Below are positions 44,753 to 53,865 of a stretch of DNA of 64,000 bases, piece after piece. The stretch is taken from the NCBI RefSeq assembly GCF_014643735.1, contig NZ_BMKA01000004.1:62001-126000 (forward strand), given 5' to 3'. The translations under genes were made by a program, and so were the position numbers. Source of the stretch: Neptunicoccus cionae (GTDB lineage Bacteria > Pseudomonadota > Alphaproteobacteria > Rhodobacterales > Rhodobacteraceae). The notes beneath the pieces are model-generated. The model had not been told where the DNA came from and made no database searches. It was given only the letters and a program-made list of their open reading frames with translations. The stretch's first letter is position 1; every line of letters starts with the position of its first letter.

Positions 44753-46014
44753 CACGGGCGGCCGGATTTTCCGCCTATATAACGGTCACGGCGGCCTATT
44801 GGGCGTTTATGCTGACAGACGGTGCACTGCGGATGCTGGTGCTTTTGCACTTTCACACGCTCGGGTTTTCGCCGGTGCAGTTGGCTTACTTGTTCGTCCT
44901 TTACGAAATCGCAGGCGTTGTCACCAATCTGTCGGCGGGCTGGATTGCGGCCCGTTTCGGGCTGACCTCCACGCTATATGCAGGGCTGGCTTTGCAGGTG
45001 GTCGCCTTGCTCGCGCTGACCCAACTGTCGCCCGGTTGGTCGATCACGGCCTCGGTTGTTTTTGTGATGCTTGTGCAGGGGCTTTCAGGTGTGGCCAAGG
45101 ACCTGTCAAAGATGAGCGCGAAGAGCGCTGTCAAAGTGTTGGCACCGGCGGGGGACAGCAACCTGTTTCGCTGGGTGGCGGTGCTGACCGGTTCCAAAAA
45201 CGCGATAAAGGGCGCGGGTTTTCTGCTTGGGGCGGCCCTGTTGGGGTTGGCCGGGTTTACGGTTTCGGTGCTGGCAATGGCTCTGATCCTGTTCGTCATC
45301 CTGATCGCCACACTGGTCGCCATGCCAAAGGGCCTGCCCGCAGGGCGGCGCGACGCAAAATTCGTCGAGGTCTTTTCCAAGAACCGCAACATCAACTGGC
45401 TGAGTGCCGCGCGCCTGTGCCTGTTTGGCGCCAGAGATGTCTGGTTCGTGGTCGGCATCCCGATCTATTTCTACGCAGTCCTGTCCGACGGCACCGAGGC
45501 AAGCAACCGCGCCGCCTTTTTCACCATCGGCAGTTTCATGGCAATCTGGACCATTCTTTATGGTGTCGTACAGGGCAGCGCCCCGCGCATCCTGAACGCC
45601 TCGGCCCGTAACAGATCAGAGCTGCTGGCGCTGGCGCAAAAATGGGTCGGAATGTTGTGTGTCGTTCCCGCAATACTTGCGTTGTTGATTTGGCTGGCGA
45701 AGGAACCTGCGCCAACTCTCACAGTAATTGTCGTGCTCGGCCTGCTGGTCTTTGGCGCGATCTTTGCCGTGAACTCCGCACTGCATTCGTTCCTGATCCT
45801 TGGCTTTACCAATACGCAGCGGGTGACGATGGATGTGGGGTTCTATTATATGGCCAATGCGGCGGGGCGTCTGGTGGGAACGCTGTTGTCAGGGATCACT
45901 TACCAGCTTGGCGGCATAGCGATGTGTCTGGCCACAGCCGCGCTGATGCTGGTTCTCAGCTGGCTGGCGACAGGACAACTGCGCGACGGGGAGAGCGAAC
46001 AGGCGATCCCCTAA
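44749..46014 (+). CDS. arsJ: Organoarsenical efflux MFS transporter ArsJ
   Basis: A 421-residue major-facilitator protein with about 12 hydrophobic helices. The ArsJ landmarks [26 protein letters not shown] and [18 protein letters not shown] are present. It exports 1-arseno-3-phosphoglycerate made by the GAPDH partner, which gives arsenate resistance. No arsR or arsC gene is adjacent. The GTG start overlaps the gapdh stop. Confidence 0.93.
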   Translation: MTRAAGFSAYITVTAAYWAFMLTDGALRMLVLLHFHTLGFSPVQLAYLFVLYEIAGVVTNLSAGWIAARFGLTSTLYAGLALQVVALLALTQLSPGWSITASVVFVMLVQGLSGVAKDLSKMSAKSAVKVLAPAGDSNLFRWVAVLTGSKNAIKGAGFLLGAALLGLAGFTVSVLAMALILFVILIATLVAMPKGLPAGRRDAKFVEVFSKNRNINWLSAARLCLFGARDVWFVVGIPIYFYAVLSDGTEASNRAAFFTIGSFMAIWTILYGVVQGSAPRILNASARNRSELLALAQKWVGMLCVVPAILALLIWLAKEPAPTLTVIVVLGLLVFGAIFAVNSALHSFLILGFTNTQRVTMDVGFYYMANAAGRLVGTLLSGITYQLGGIAMCLATAALMLVLSWLATGQLRDGESEQAIP

Positions 46015-46038
46015 GGTTCGCCCGTTCGCTGGTTTTTT

Positions 46039-46824
46039 TCAGGCGAGCGTTGCTTTCACACTGCCCAAGCCCGACATGGAAACCTCGATCTCTCCGGTGC
46101 CCTCGTGGTGCCAGATCGGGCTGTGGGTTCCACACATCACAATCTGTCCCGCTTCCAGCGCAAAGCCCCGCGAGGCCAGATGATTGGCAAGCCAAGTCAC
46201 AGCTGTCAGCGGATCTTGGGGCGCTGCACCGGTCACATCGTGCTGCACCTCTCCGTTTATGCGCAAAACGGTGCGGATCGCATCCGTGTCCAGTGCTTCG
46301 GGCGGAACACCCGGCCCGCCCGTGACAGCGCCGACGTTCGATATATTCTGCGCGATAGCGTCGGGAATATGGGCGTTCGGCATATCCGTTTGCCGCATAT
46401 CAAGCAGTTCCAGCCCCGGCACAAACCGGTCAATTGCTGCAGCAACCTGCGCTGCGGTGAAAGGCGTATCACCGGGCACGAGCGTGTCTTTCATCACCGC
46501 GACAATTTCCGGCTCAAAGGCGAACTGGGCGTAATCAGCCGCCTTCAACTCCACCCCCGTTTCCTGTCGTTGCTTGCTGAACACCCGCCCTGTGGCCGGT
46601 TCTTTCAGCTTGAAACGCTCCATCAGCACTGCGGAATTTGCAGCAATCTTCCAACCGGCAACGGGACCACGGACGTCAGGGGCCTGAAGATGACCCGTCA
46701 AAATGTCCTGAATCTCATAGGCGGACTCCACCGAACGGGGCGGAGTCTCGCTATAGGGCTTGAACGGTGCGCCGGATTGCACGTCCTTCAGAATATTCTC
46801 AGCGACTTTTTCGCTTAGTGTCAT
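46039..46824 (-). CDS. 2-keto-4-pentenoate hydratase-family protein
   Basis: A 261-residue protein of the MhpD/HpaH hydratase family, with VAGWKIAANSAVLMERFK, FEPEIVAVMKDTL and VTWLANHLASRGFALEAGQIVMCGT. It is a distant paralogue of the hpaH product in this window and belongs to another operon. It overlaps the next upstream gene by four bases. The substrate is unknown; pairing with a hydroxypyruvate-isomerase-like gene suggests a sugar-acid or ring-fission route. Confidence 0.78.
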   Translation of the reverse strand: MTLSEKVAENILKDVQSGAPFKPYSETPPRSVESAYEIQDILTGHLQAPDVRGPVAGWKIAANSAVLMERFKLKEPATGRVFSKQRQETGVELKAADYAQFAFEPEIVAVMKDTLVPGDTPFTAAQVAAAIDRFVPGLELLDMRQTDMPNAHIPDAIAQNISNVGAVTGGPGVPPEALDTDAIRTVLRINGEVQHDVTGAAPQDPLTAVTWLANHLASRGFALEAGQIVMCGTHSPIWHHEGTGEIEVSMSGLGSVKATLA

Positions 46825-47600
46825 GTCAGCATCCTTTTGAATTCGGGCATCCAGTCCAGCCCCTCTGTCGTCTTGTGCTTCGGGTTATACTCTGCCGAGA
46901 CCTCGCCGTTATAACCGGTTTCGCGCAAGGCTTGCAGCGCCGCTGCAAAATCGACGGTGCCGGTGCCTGGTTCATTACGGCCTGGCGTATCGGCGAATTG
47001 CACATGCCCGATCCGCGCACCGGCCCGCGTGATCGCTTCGGGCAGGTCCGGTTCAGTGATCGCCATGTGGTAGAAATCAAATTGCAGCGCAAGATTGGGA
47101 TGGGACAGGTCCTCTAACAGCGCAAGCGGTTCGGAGAGTCCGGTTAGAAAGAACCCCGGAACATCGTTACGATTAACCGGTTCTATCATTACCTTGACGC
47201 CGATTTCTGCCATGACATCCGCGGTGTAGATAAGATTGTCTCTCAAAACCGTAAGACATTCTGCCCGTGAAGCCCCTTCCGGCGGCCGTCCAGCCAGTAC
47301 GTTAACTTTACGCACCTGCAACGTCTCTGCCTGCTTCGCGCAGCTTTGCACCGCCGCGCGGTAGGCGATTTGCTGATCCGGCAAACAGGCCAGCCCCACC
47401 GCATCCCCCGGTCCGCGTGGCACGTTGATCAGCGTCACCGGCATCCCGCTTGCAGCACTGGCGGCGGCGATTTCGGCTGTTTCTTCAGGCGCTGGAAACT
47501 GGATTTCCACCCCTTCAAACCCGGCCTGACCAGCAGCGGCCAGCCGCTCGACCAAGGGCAGTTCGGTGAACATCATAGAGATGTTGGCGATCAGTTTCAT
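46821..47600 (-). CDS. hyi: Hydroxypyruvate isomerase-like TIM-barrel protein
   Basis: A 259-residue xylose-isomerase-fold protein with GFEGVEIQFP, MIEPVNRNDVPGFFLTG, LQFDFYHMAI, HVQFADTPGRNEPGTG and GYNGEVSAEYNP. The acidic and His metal ligands are at the expected places. Members interconvert hydroxypyruvate and tartronate semialdehyde, or act on related sugar acids. It diverges from ilvD; the GarR-like reductase on the other side would reduce tartronate semialdehyde. Confidence 0.82.
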   Translation of the reverse strand: MKLIANISMMFTELPLVERLAAAGQAGFEGVEIQFPAPEETAEIAAASAASGMPVTLINVPRGPGDAVGLACLPDQQIAYRAAVQSCAKQAETLQVRKVNVLAGRPPEGASRAECLTVLRDNLIYTADVMAEIGVKVMIEPVNRNDVPGFFLTGLSEPLALLEDLSHPNLALQFDFYHMAITEPDLPEAITRAGARIGHVQFADTPGRNEPGTGTVDFAAALQALRETGYNGEVSAEYNPKHKTTEGLDWMPEFKRMLT

Positions 47601-47698
47601 AGCAAATCCTCGAATTCAATATTGACACAAAACGGGATTCGGGTGTCTTGTTCAAGAATAAACCTTCTACTTTGCAACTTTCTTTGAGGTTCCTTCCA

Positions 47699-49423
47699 AT
47701 GGCGTCCAATCCTAAAAAGCCCCTCCGCTCGCGTATTACGACTGACGGGTTGGACCGCAGCCCCCATCGAGCTTTCATGCACGCCATGGGGCTCGATGAT
47801 GCAGCGATTGCCAAGCCGATGGTCGGGGTTGTCAGCCAGAAAGGGGAAACGACCCCCTGTAACATGACCCATTACACGCAGGTCGAATACGCCAAGGAAG
47901 GCGTGACAATGGCAGGCGGCACCCCGCGGGAGTTCACGACGATCTCTGTGTCCGATGGTGTCGGGATGAACCACGAAGGCATGAAGTTCAGCCTTGTCAG
48001 CCGCGAATTGATCGCCGACAGCATCGAAGCCGTGATCCACGGCCACGCCTATGACGGGGTGGTTGGCTACGGCGGCTGTGATAAAACCTTGCCCGGTGTG
48101 ATCATGGGAATGGTGCGCTGCAATGTGCCTTCTGTGTTTGTTTACGGCGGGTCGGCTTTGCCGGGGCGTTTTCAGGGCCGTGATGTCAGCGTTCTTGACA
48201 CATACGAAGCCGTGGGCGCGGTGCAGGCCGGTACGATGACCCATGACGAGTTGACCCAGTTGGAAGAAGCCTGCAAACCCACTATCGGGTCTTGCGCAGG
48301 CCAGTTCACGGCCAACACAATGGCGATGGTGTCAGAAGCATTGGGACTGACCGTGCCGAACTCCTCTATGATCCCCGGTGTCTATTCCGAGCGTAAGGGC
48401 GTTGGCCACCGCGCCGGTGCGCTGGTGATGGATATGATCGAACGGGGCGGTCCCCTGCCCCGTGACATTGTCACCCGCAAGGCACTGGAAAACGCCTGCG
48501 CGATTGTGGCGGCGACGGGCGGGTCCACCAATACGGCGCTTCATATCCCAGCCATCGCGAACGAGGCTGGCATTCCTTTCACCGCCGATGATGTGGCCGA
48601 AGTGCTGCAACGGACGCCTTTCATCGGCAACCTGCGTCCGGGTGGGAAGTATCACGCGAAGGATGTCTACGAAATCGGGGGCGCCCATGTGGTGATCAAA
48701 GAACTGATCGCGCATGGTTATATGCATGGTGACACGCTGACAGTTACAGGCCGCACCCTTGCCGAAGAAGTTCAGGACGCACCGGCACCGGACGGAGAGA
48801 TCATCCGCCCTGTGAAAGATGCGATCATGGACTCCGGTGGTGTTGTAGTGCTGAAAGGCAATCTTTGTCCCGACGGTGCTTTGTTGAAAGTGGCCGGATT
48901 GAAATCCCTGACCTTCACCGGAACGGCCCGCGTTTTCGAAAGCGAAGACGATGCGGTGGAGGCGGTACACACTCGCGACTATAAAGAAGGCGAAATTCTG
49001 ATCGTGCGCAATGAAGGCCCCGTCGGCGGGCCGGGCATGCGTGAAATGCTGGGCCTGACGGCGCTGATTTACGGTCAGGGCATGGGCGAGAAAGTCGCGC
49101 TGCTGACAGACGGTCGGTTCTCGGGCGCAACACGGGGCATGTGCATCGGTCACGCGGCCCCCGAAGCGGCCACCGGCGGACCGATGGGTCTGGTTCAAAA
49201 CGGCGATACAATCACAATCGACGGCGCGGCAGCTACAATCACTCTTGATGTTTCGGATGCCGAACTGGATGAGCGGCGCAAAAGCTGGCGCGCACCGGAA
49301 ACCCCCCATAAGGCAGGGTTGTTGTCGAAATACGCCGCCACCGTTGGACAGGCCCATGAAGGCGCTGTGACGCACGCGGGCAATGCGCAGTGGCCGGCAT
49401 CCCGCAGAAAAGGAATGGAATGA
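47699..49423 (+). CDS. ilvD: Dihydroxyacid dehydratase / IlvD-Edd family dehydratase
   Basis: A 574-residue Fe-S dehydratase. Cluster cysteines are consistent with Cys in [13 protein letters not shown] and [27 protein letters not shown] and [13 protein letters not shown] are the C-terminal family motifs. The family covers 2,3-dihydroxyacid dehydratase and sugar-acid dehydratases. The surrounding genes (TRAP transporter, GarR, Hyi) make a sugar-acid role as likely as branched-chain amino-acid synthesis. ATG 47699 follows GAGG; the open frame from 47648 is poor. Confidence 0.82.
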   Translation: MASNPKKPLRSRITTDGLDRSPHRAFMHAMGLDDAAIAKPMVGVVSQKGETTPCNMTHYTQVEYAKEGVTMAGGTPREFTTISVSDGVGMNHEGMKFSLVSRELIADSIEAVIHGHAYDGVVGYGGCDKTLPGVIMGMVRCNVPSVFVYGGSALPGRFQGRDVSVLDTYEAVGAVQAGTMTHDELTQLEEACKPTIGSCAGQFTANTMAMVSEALGLTVPNSSMIPGVYSERKGVGHRAGALVMDMIERGGPLPRDIVTRKALENACAIVAATGGSTNTALHIPAIANEAGIPFTADDVAEVLQRTPFIGNLRPGGKYHAKDVYEIGGAHVVIKELIAHGYMHGDTLTVTGRTLAEEVQDAPAPDGEIIRPVKDAIMDSGGVVVLKGNLCPDGALLKVAGLKSLTFTGTARVFESEDDAVEAVHTRDYKEGEILIVRNEGPVGGPGMREMLGLTALIYGQGMGEKVALLTDGRFSGATRGMCIGHAAPEAATGGPMGLVQNGDTITIDGAAATITLDVSDAELDERRKSWRAPETPHKAGLLSKYAATVGQAHEGAVTHAGNAQWPASRRKGME

Positions 49424-50310
49424 TGCAACATACGCCAACCGTCGGATATATCGGAACAGGCCTGATGGGCGCTCCAATGGCGACCCGTCTGATTGATGCA
49501 GGCTATGAGGTGACGGTCTGGAACCGCACTGCTGCCAAGGCACAGCCGCTGGTGGAAAAAGGCGCAAAGCTGGGCCAAGACGCGGCAGATGTTGCGGCCC
49601 GTTCGGACATCGTCTTCATGTGTTTGACCGACACCAAAGCGGTAGAGGCCGCTGTTTTCGGGGAAAACGGCGTGGCAAGCGGCGCGAAGCGGGGATCGGT
49701 TCTGGTTGATTTTTCATCTATCCAACCGGACGCAACCCGCAGCATGGGGGAACGCCTGAAAGATCAGGCCGGTATGGATTGGATCGACGCGCCTGTGTCT
49801 GGCGGCGTTCCGGGGGCCGAGGCAGGCACGCTGGCGATTATGGCCGGTGGCGAACAGGAGGTTTTCGACAGGGTTGAAAACGTTGTGTTGAAAATGGCCG
49901 CGCGTTTCACCCTGATGGGGCCGGCGGGGGCGGGCCAGACCACCAAGCTGTGCAATCAGGTGATTGTCGGGTGTACCATGAACATTCTGGCCGAGGCCGC
50001 GCGTCTTGCCACCAATGCAGGGGTCGATGCGAACCGCCTGCCCGAAGCGCTCGCCGGTGGGTTTGCCGATAGCAAACCGTTGCAGATTTTCCTGCCCCGT
50101 ATGGTCAATGCCCAGCACGAACCACCTTTGGGGCATGTGGAGACCATGCTCAAGGATCTCGATTCCGTTTGCGAACTGGCAAAATCCTGCGGCTCGCCTG
50201 TGTTGTTCTCGGCACTCGCTGCAGAACAGTTCCGCTTGCTGAGCGCGCGGGGCGGCAAAGAAGCCGATGCGCTGGAAATTTACAAACTGAGCGGGCCAAG
50301 CAAGCTTTAA
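49420..50310 (+). CDS. garR: 2-hydroxy-3-oxopropionate reductase / 3-hydroxyisobutyrate dehydrogenase-family enzyme
   Basis: A 296-residue beta-hydroxyacid dehydrogenase with NAD(P) motif [32 protein letters not shown] and the catalytic Lys in [11 protein letters not shown]. It likely reduces tartronate semialdehyde to glycerate. The ATG at 49420 overlaps the ilvD stop; ATG 49423 is equally possible. It is followed by a TRAP transporter operon. Confidence 0.83.
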   Translation: MMQHTPTVGYIGTGLMGAPMATRLIDAGYEVTVWNRTAAKAQPLVEKGAKLGQDAADVAARSDIVFMCLTDTKAVEAAVFGENGVASGAKRGSVLVDFSSIQPDATRSMGERLKDQAGMDWIDAPVSGGVPGAEAGTLAIMAGGEQEVFDRVENVVLKMAARFTLMGPAGAGQTTKLCNQVIVGCTMNILAEAARLATNAGVDANRLPEALAGGFADSKPLQIFLPRMVNAQHEPPLGHVETMLKDLDSVCELAKSCGSPVLFSALAAEQFRLLSARGGKEADALEIYKLSGPSKL

Positions 50311-50364
50311 CAGGGCGCGAAAAACAGGCATCATCGATTTATTAAGACAACAAGGGAGAGTGAA

Positions 50365-51411
50365 ATGAAAATATTAGCAACTTGGGGACTGGCGCTTGCG
50401 ATGGCAGCCAGTTCACTTCCAGCCATGGCGCAGGATACGAAAACCATACGTGTCGGATCGTGGCTTCCACCGCATCACCTGATCGTATCGGGCATCCTGA
50501 AACCGTGGGCTGCCGCGATTGAGGATGAAACCGGCGGGTCGCTGAAGTTTGAGATTATGACATCTGCGCTCGGCCCGCCCCCTGCGCAATTCGATCTACT
50601 GCTCGATCAGGCGTTTGACGTGGGTTACGGCGTATCCGGCCACAACGCGGGCCGTTTCCCGCTGACGCAAGTAATGGACCTGCCGTTCATGTCCCCCGAT
50701 CCGTGGGCCGGCTCTGCTGCTTCATGGCTCACCTATGAAAAATATGGTGCGGATTACGGTGAACACGACGGCGCCCATGTGGTTGGCCTGTTCACCCACT
50801 CCAACCCGAATATCAACATGGCCAAAGGTCGGGTTGATACGCTTGAAGACCTCAAAGGCAAAACCATTCGTGTGGGTGGCAATGTGACGGGCCGGATCAT
50901 GTCCGAACTGGGCGCGTCCCCCGTGCAACTGCCCCCGACCGAAGCACAAACCGCAATGTCGCGCGGCGTTGCGGACGGGATTACCTTCCCGTCTGAATCC
51001 ATCGACTTCTTCGGCATCACGCCGGTTATTTCATCCATCACCCGTGTTCCGGGTGGTCTCTATACCGATACTTTCTGGGTGGCCTTCAATCAGGACACTT
51101 GGGACGGGCTGAGCGAGGCTGAACAGGCAGCGGTCAACAAACACTCCGGCATGGCGATTGCGATGCTGTCAGGGTTCGCATGGACCAATGGCGACAAGCA
51201 CGGTGAAATGAAGCTGAACGAGAAGGGTGTTGAATTTGTCACCCTACCCGAAGCCGATGTGACCAAAGCCCGCGAGACGTTGAAACCGCTGGAAACTGAA
51301 TGGCTCGCGCTCGCCAAGGAAAAGGGTTTCAATGGCGAGGAAATCCTGTCCTACGCCCGCGCAATGGTGCAGAACTACCGCGCGGACACCGAAGTGAACG
51401 TGGTTAAGTAA
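50365..51411 (+). CDS. dctP: TRAP transporter substrate-binding protein (DctP, second)
   Basis: A 348-residue secreted protein with signal peptide MKILATWGLALAMAASSLPAMA. It has the DctP core VDTLEDLKGKTIRVGGNVTGRIMSEL, with the conserved Arg in TIRVGG, and AVNKHSGMAIAMLSGFAW. A GGGAGAG ribosome site precedes it. Its ligand is probably a carboxylate or sugar acid. It is separated from dctQ by a hairpin that would raise its level over the membrane subunits. Confidence 0.88.
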   Translation: MKILATWGLALAMAASSLPAMAQDTKTIRVGSWLPPHHLIVSGILKPWAAAIEDETGGSLKFEIMTSALGPPPAQFDLLLDQAFDVGYGVSGHNAGRFPLTQVMDLPFMSPDPWAGSAASWLTYEKYGADYGEHDGAHVVGLFTHSNPNINMAKGRVDTLEDLKGKTIRVGGNVTGRIMSELGASPVQLPPTEAQTAMSRGVADGITFPSESIDFFGITPVISSITRVPGGLYTDTFWVAFNQDTWDGLSEAEQAAVNKHSGMAIAMLSGFAWTNGDKHGEMKLNEKGVEFVTLPEADVTKARETLKPLETEWLALAKEKGFNGEEILSYARAMVQNYRADTEVNVVK

Positions 51412-51419
51412 GACACAAC

Positions 51420-51448
51420 AGACGGCGCCGGTTCATTGGGCGCCGTCT
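51420..51448 (+). terminator. Hairpin between dctP and dctQ
   Basis: AGACGGCGCC (51420-51429) pairs with GGCGCCGTCT (51439-51448), followed by GACCTTTTT. A 10-base stem and near T-run suggest partial termination or mRNA stabilisation. Confidence 0.75.
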
Positions 51449-51473
51449 GACCTTTTTCCAAGCCGAGACAGTA

Positions 51474-51986
51474 ATGACACCTGCAATCTCCGTCTTCGAC
51501 AGGCTTTGCCTTGCCCTTGCATGGCTGTCCGGCCTGATCGCCTTTTTCGTCATGTCCGTGACCTTCATCGGGGTCGTGATGCGTTACGGTCTGCGCAGTC
51601 CTTTGATGGGCGGTTTTGAGATGATCGAGATCGGCATGGGCCTGATGGTTTTCACGGCTGTCCCGCTGATGATCCGGCGGCGCAGCAATATCACCGTCAC
51701 CATTCTGGTAGACCGGTTTCCGCCCGCACTGCTGCGGGCTACCGGTTTTATCGCCGATATGACCGGCGCTGTTTTGATGGGCTTCATTGCATGGCGGGTC
51801 TGGTTACAGGGGGAACGGTTGCTGCGCTATAACGAGGTGACAATGGAACTGCGGGTGCCCAAGGGGCTGATCGCGCAGGGCATGTCCGTCTTGCTGGTTG
51901 TCGCTGCGCTGGCTTTTCTGCTGTGCGCGGTTGAGGCCTTCATGCGCAACCGTCCTGCAACTTCAGACCATCCGGGGAGCCTGTAA
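51474..51986 (+). CDS. dctQ: TRAP transporter small permease (DctQ, second)
   Basis: A 170-residue membrane protein with four hydrophobic segments and a DctQ-like GVVMRYGLRSPLMGGFEMIEIGMGLMVF core. It shares one base with dctM. Confidence 0.87.
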   Translation: MTPAISVFDRLCLALAWLSGLIAFFVMSVTFIGVVMRYGLRSPLMGGFEMIEIGMGLMVFTAVPLMIRRRSNITVTILVDRFPPALLRATGFIADMTGAVLMGFIAWRVWLQGERLLRYNEVTMELRVPKGLIAQGMSVLLVVAALAFLLCAVEAFMRNRPATSDHPGSL

Positions 51987-53287
51987 TGGGAGTTTGGGAA
52001 ATCGCAGCGATCTCTTTTGGCGGGGTCTTTGTGCTGATGATGGGCGGGATGCCTATTGCGCTGGCCATGCTGCTGGTTGGGCTTTCGGGCATCTGGATCA
52101 ACCTGTCGGAACGCACCGCGATGGGGATGATCGGGCAACTGCCAATCAACGCCACCATGTCCTATGAACTATCAGTGCTGCCGATGTTCATCCTGATGGG
52201 TGTTTTTGTGACACGAGCACGGATGTCCGAAGACCTCTACCGCCTGTGCCACGGTTTTGTCGGCCACATGCGCGGCGGGCTGGCGGCGGCGACAATCCTT
52301 GCCTGCGGCGGGTTTTCCGCGCTCAGCGGGTCATCCCTTGCAACGGCGGCCACAATGGCCAAAGTGGCGGTGCCGGAAATGCGCCGGTACGGGTATAAGG
52401 ATGGGTTCGCGGCTTCGGCTGTGGCGGCGGGGGGCACACTTGGCATCCTGATCCCGCCTTCTGTGATCCTTGTTCTATACGGCATTGCGACCGGTACGGA
52501 CATCGGTTCCCTATTTATTGCAGGTATCATTCCGGGTATCCTTGCGATCCTACTTTATCTGGCGGCAATCCGCGTTGCGGCCCAATTGGACCCTGCACGC
52601 GCGCCTGCTGCGCCCCGTGTCGGCTGGGACATTCGCTTACGCTATCTGCGCAGCGTCGGGCCGATCCTGTTGCTGTTTATCGGTATTATCGGCGGACTTT
52701 ACAAAGGCGTCTTCACCCCGACAGAAGCAGGCGGAGTGGGCGCGACCGGCGCACTGGCCTTTGCCCTGTGGCGGCGTTCGCTATCATGGCGCGATATGGT
52801 GGAGTCTCTGGTGGAAACGGTCCAGACCACTGCCAGCCTGTTTCTGGTGCTGATCGGCGCATTGGTCTTTTCGAACTACATGAACCTGATCGGCCTGCCC
52901 GGCGCCCTGTCCGATCTGATCACCTCTTTAGGGTTGGGACCGACGGCAGTTATTCTGGCGATCCTGGTGATCTACCTTTTTCTGGGCATGTTCATGGAAA
53001 GCCTTTCCATGATCCTGCTGACCATCCCGATCTTCTTTCCCATTGTCACGCAACTCGGCTTTGATCCGGTCTGGTTCGGCATCTTCGCGGTGATGGTCAC
53101 CGAACTGTCCCTAATTACGCCGCCCGTGGGGTTGAACCTATTCGTGATCAAATCGGTGATCGACGACCTATCTGTCGGCGAAATGTACCGTGGCATCATG
53201 CCCTTCGTACTGGCGGACCTTCTACGGATTATCATCATTATCGGCTTTCCTTGGATCGTTATGGTGCTGCCGGAACTGGCGCGGTGA
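51986..53287 (+). CDS. dctM: TRAP transporter large permease (DctM, second)
   Basis: A 433-residue multi-pass permease of the DctM family, with PMFILMGVFVTRARMSEDLY, SALSGSSLATAATM, AAGGTLGILIPPSVIL and FTPTEAGGVGA. Together with DctPQ it forms a Na+-coupled carboxylate importer. The stop overlaps the possible GTG start of the MarR gene. Confidence 0.9.
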   Translation: MGVWEIAAISFGGVFVLMMGGMPIALAMLLVGLSGIWINLSERTAMGMIGQLPINATMSYELSVLPMFILMGVFVTRARMSEDLYRLCHGFVGHMRGGLAAATILACGGFSALSGSSLATAATMAKVAVPEMRRYGYKDGFAASAVAAGGTLGILIPPSVILVLYGIATGTDIGSLFIAGIIPGILAILLYLAAIRVAAQLDPARAPAAPRVGWDIRLRYLRSVGPILLLFIGIIGGLYKGVFTPTEAGGVGATGALAFALWRRSLSWRDMVESLVETVQTTASLFLVLIGALVFSNYMNLIGLPGALSDLITSLGLGPTAVILAILVIYLFLGMFMESLSMILLTIPIFFPIVTQLGFDPVWFGIFAVMVTELSLITPPVGLNLFVIKSVIDDLSVGEMYRGIMPFVLADLLRIIIIIGFPWIVMVLPELAR

Positions 53288-53289
53288 GC

Positions 53290-53829
53290 ATGGTTAAACA
53301 GCAAAACCCGACGCCCCCCGAAGATGCGCCTCTAAAATACGGGGCGGATGTTGCGCCAGACAGTGCCTCTATTGATCAGGGCATGTTGCAGGATTTCATG
53401 GGCATGTATCTGCGCCGTGCCTATGAAGTCGCCTATGAAGATTTTCGCAGGCGGCTTGGCAAGGACGCGATGCAGCCGGGGCATTTCACCATCCTGACAC
53501 TGATCGTGCGCAATCCCCGCATCAGCCAGACGCAGATCGGTACGGCCTCGGCGCGGGACAAGTCGAGCGTGACCAAAGCCTTGCGGTCTATGGAGGATGC
53601 GGGACTGATCCAGCGTCTGCGATCCGGCAGTGACCGGCGCATTCATCTAAGCATTGCGACCGAAGAAGGCATCGCAATGCAGGCACAGATGGAGACCGAA
53701 GCCGCCGCCCACGTCAAAGCCTTGCACGATGCCATCGGGCCGGAGCGCTACGATGCGTTTCTGACGACGATGAAAGACATGATCCGCACGCTGGAAGAGG
53801 CCGCCTGCCAGAATGACCATAAGCAATAA
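53290..53829 (+). CDS. MarR family transcriptional regulator
   Basis: A 179-residue MarR protein with winged helix: HFTILTLIVRNPRISQTQIGTASARDKSSVTKALRSMEDAGLIQRL and the wing GSDRRIHLSI. It is downstream of the second TRAP operon and probably controls it or the neighbouring ilvD-garR genes. ATG 53290 is used; GTG 53284, overlapping the dctM stop, is possible. The protein has an acidic/Pro-rich extension at the start. Confidence 0.86.
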   Translation: MVKQQNPTPPEDAPLKYGADVAPDSASIDQGMLQDFMGMYLRRAYEVAYEDFRRRLGKDAMQPGHFTILTLIVRNPRISQTQIGTASARDKSSVTKALRSMEDAGLIQRLRSGSDRRIHLSIATEEGIAMQAQMETEAAAHVKALHDAIGPERYDAFLTTMKDMIRTLEEAACQNDHKQ

Positions 53830-53854
53830 ACCGGCACGGTTCCCCGCGCCGGTT
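53829..53854 (+). terminator. Terminator after the MarR gene
   Basis: AACCGGC (53829-53835) pairs with GCCGGTT (53848-53854), followed by GTTTTTATC. It ends the MarR transcript and faces the convergent RuBisCO-like gene. Confidence 0.75.
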
Positions 53855-53865
53855 GTTTTTATCTG

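Noticed and set aside
48332-49567. Minus-strand open frame of 411 residues opposite ilvD
   Set aside because: It covers conserved IlvD motifs on the other strand, has no family pattern, and lacks a ribosome site.
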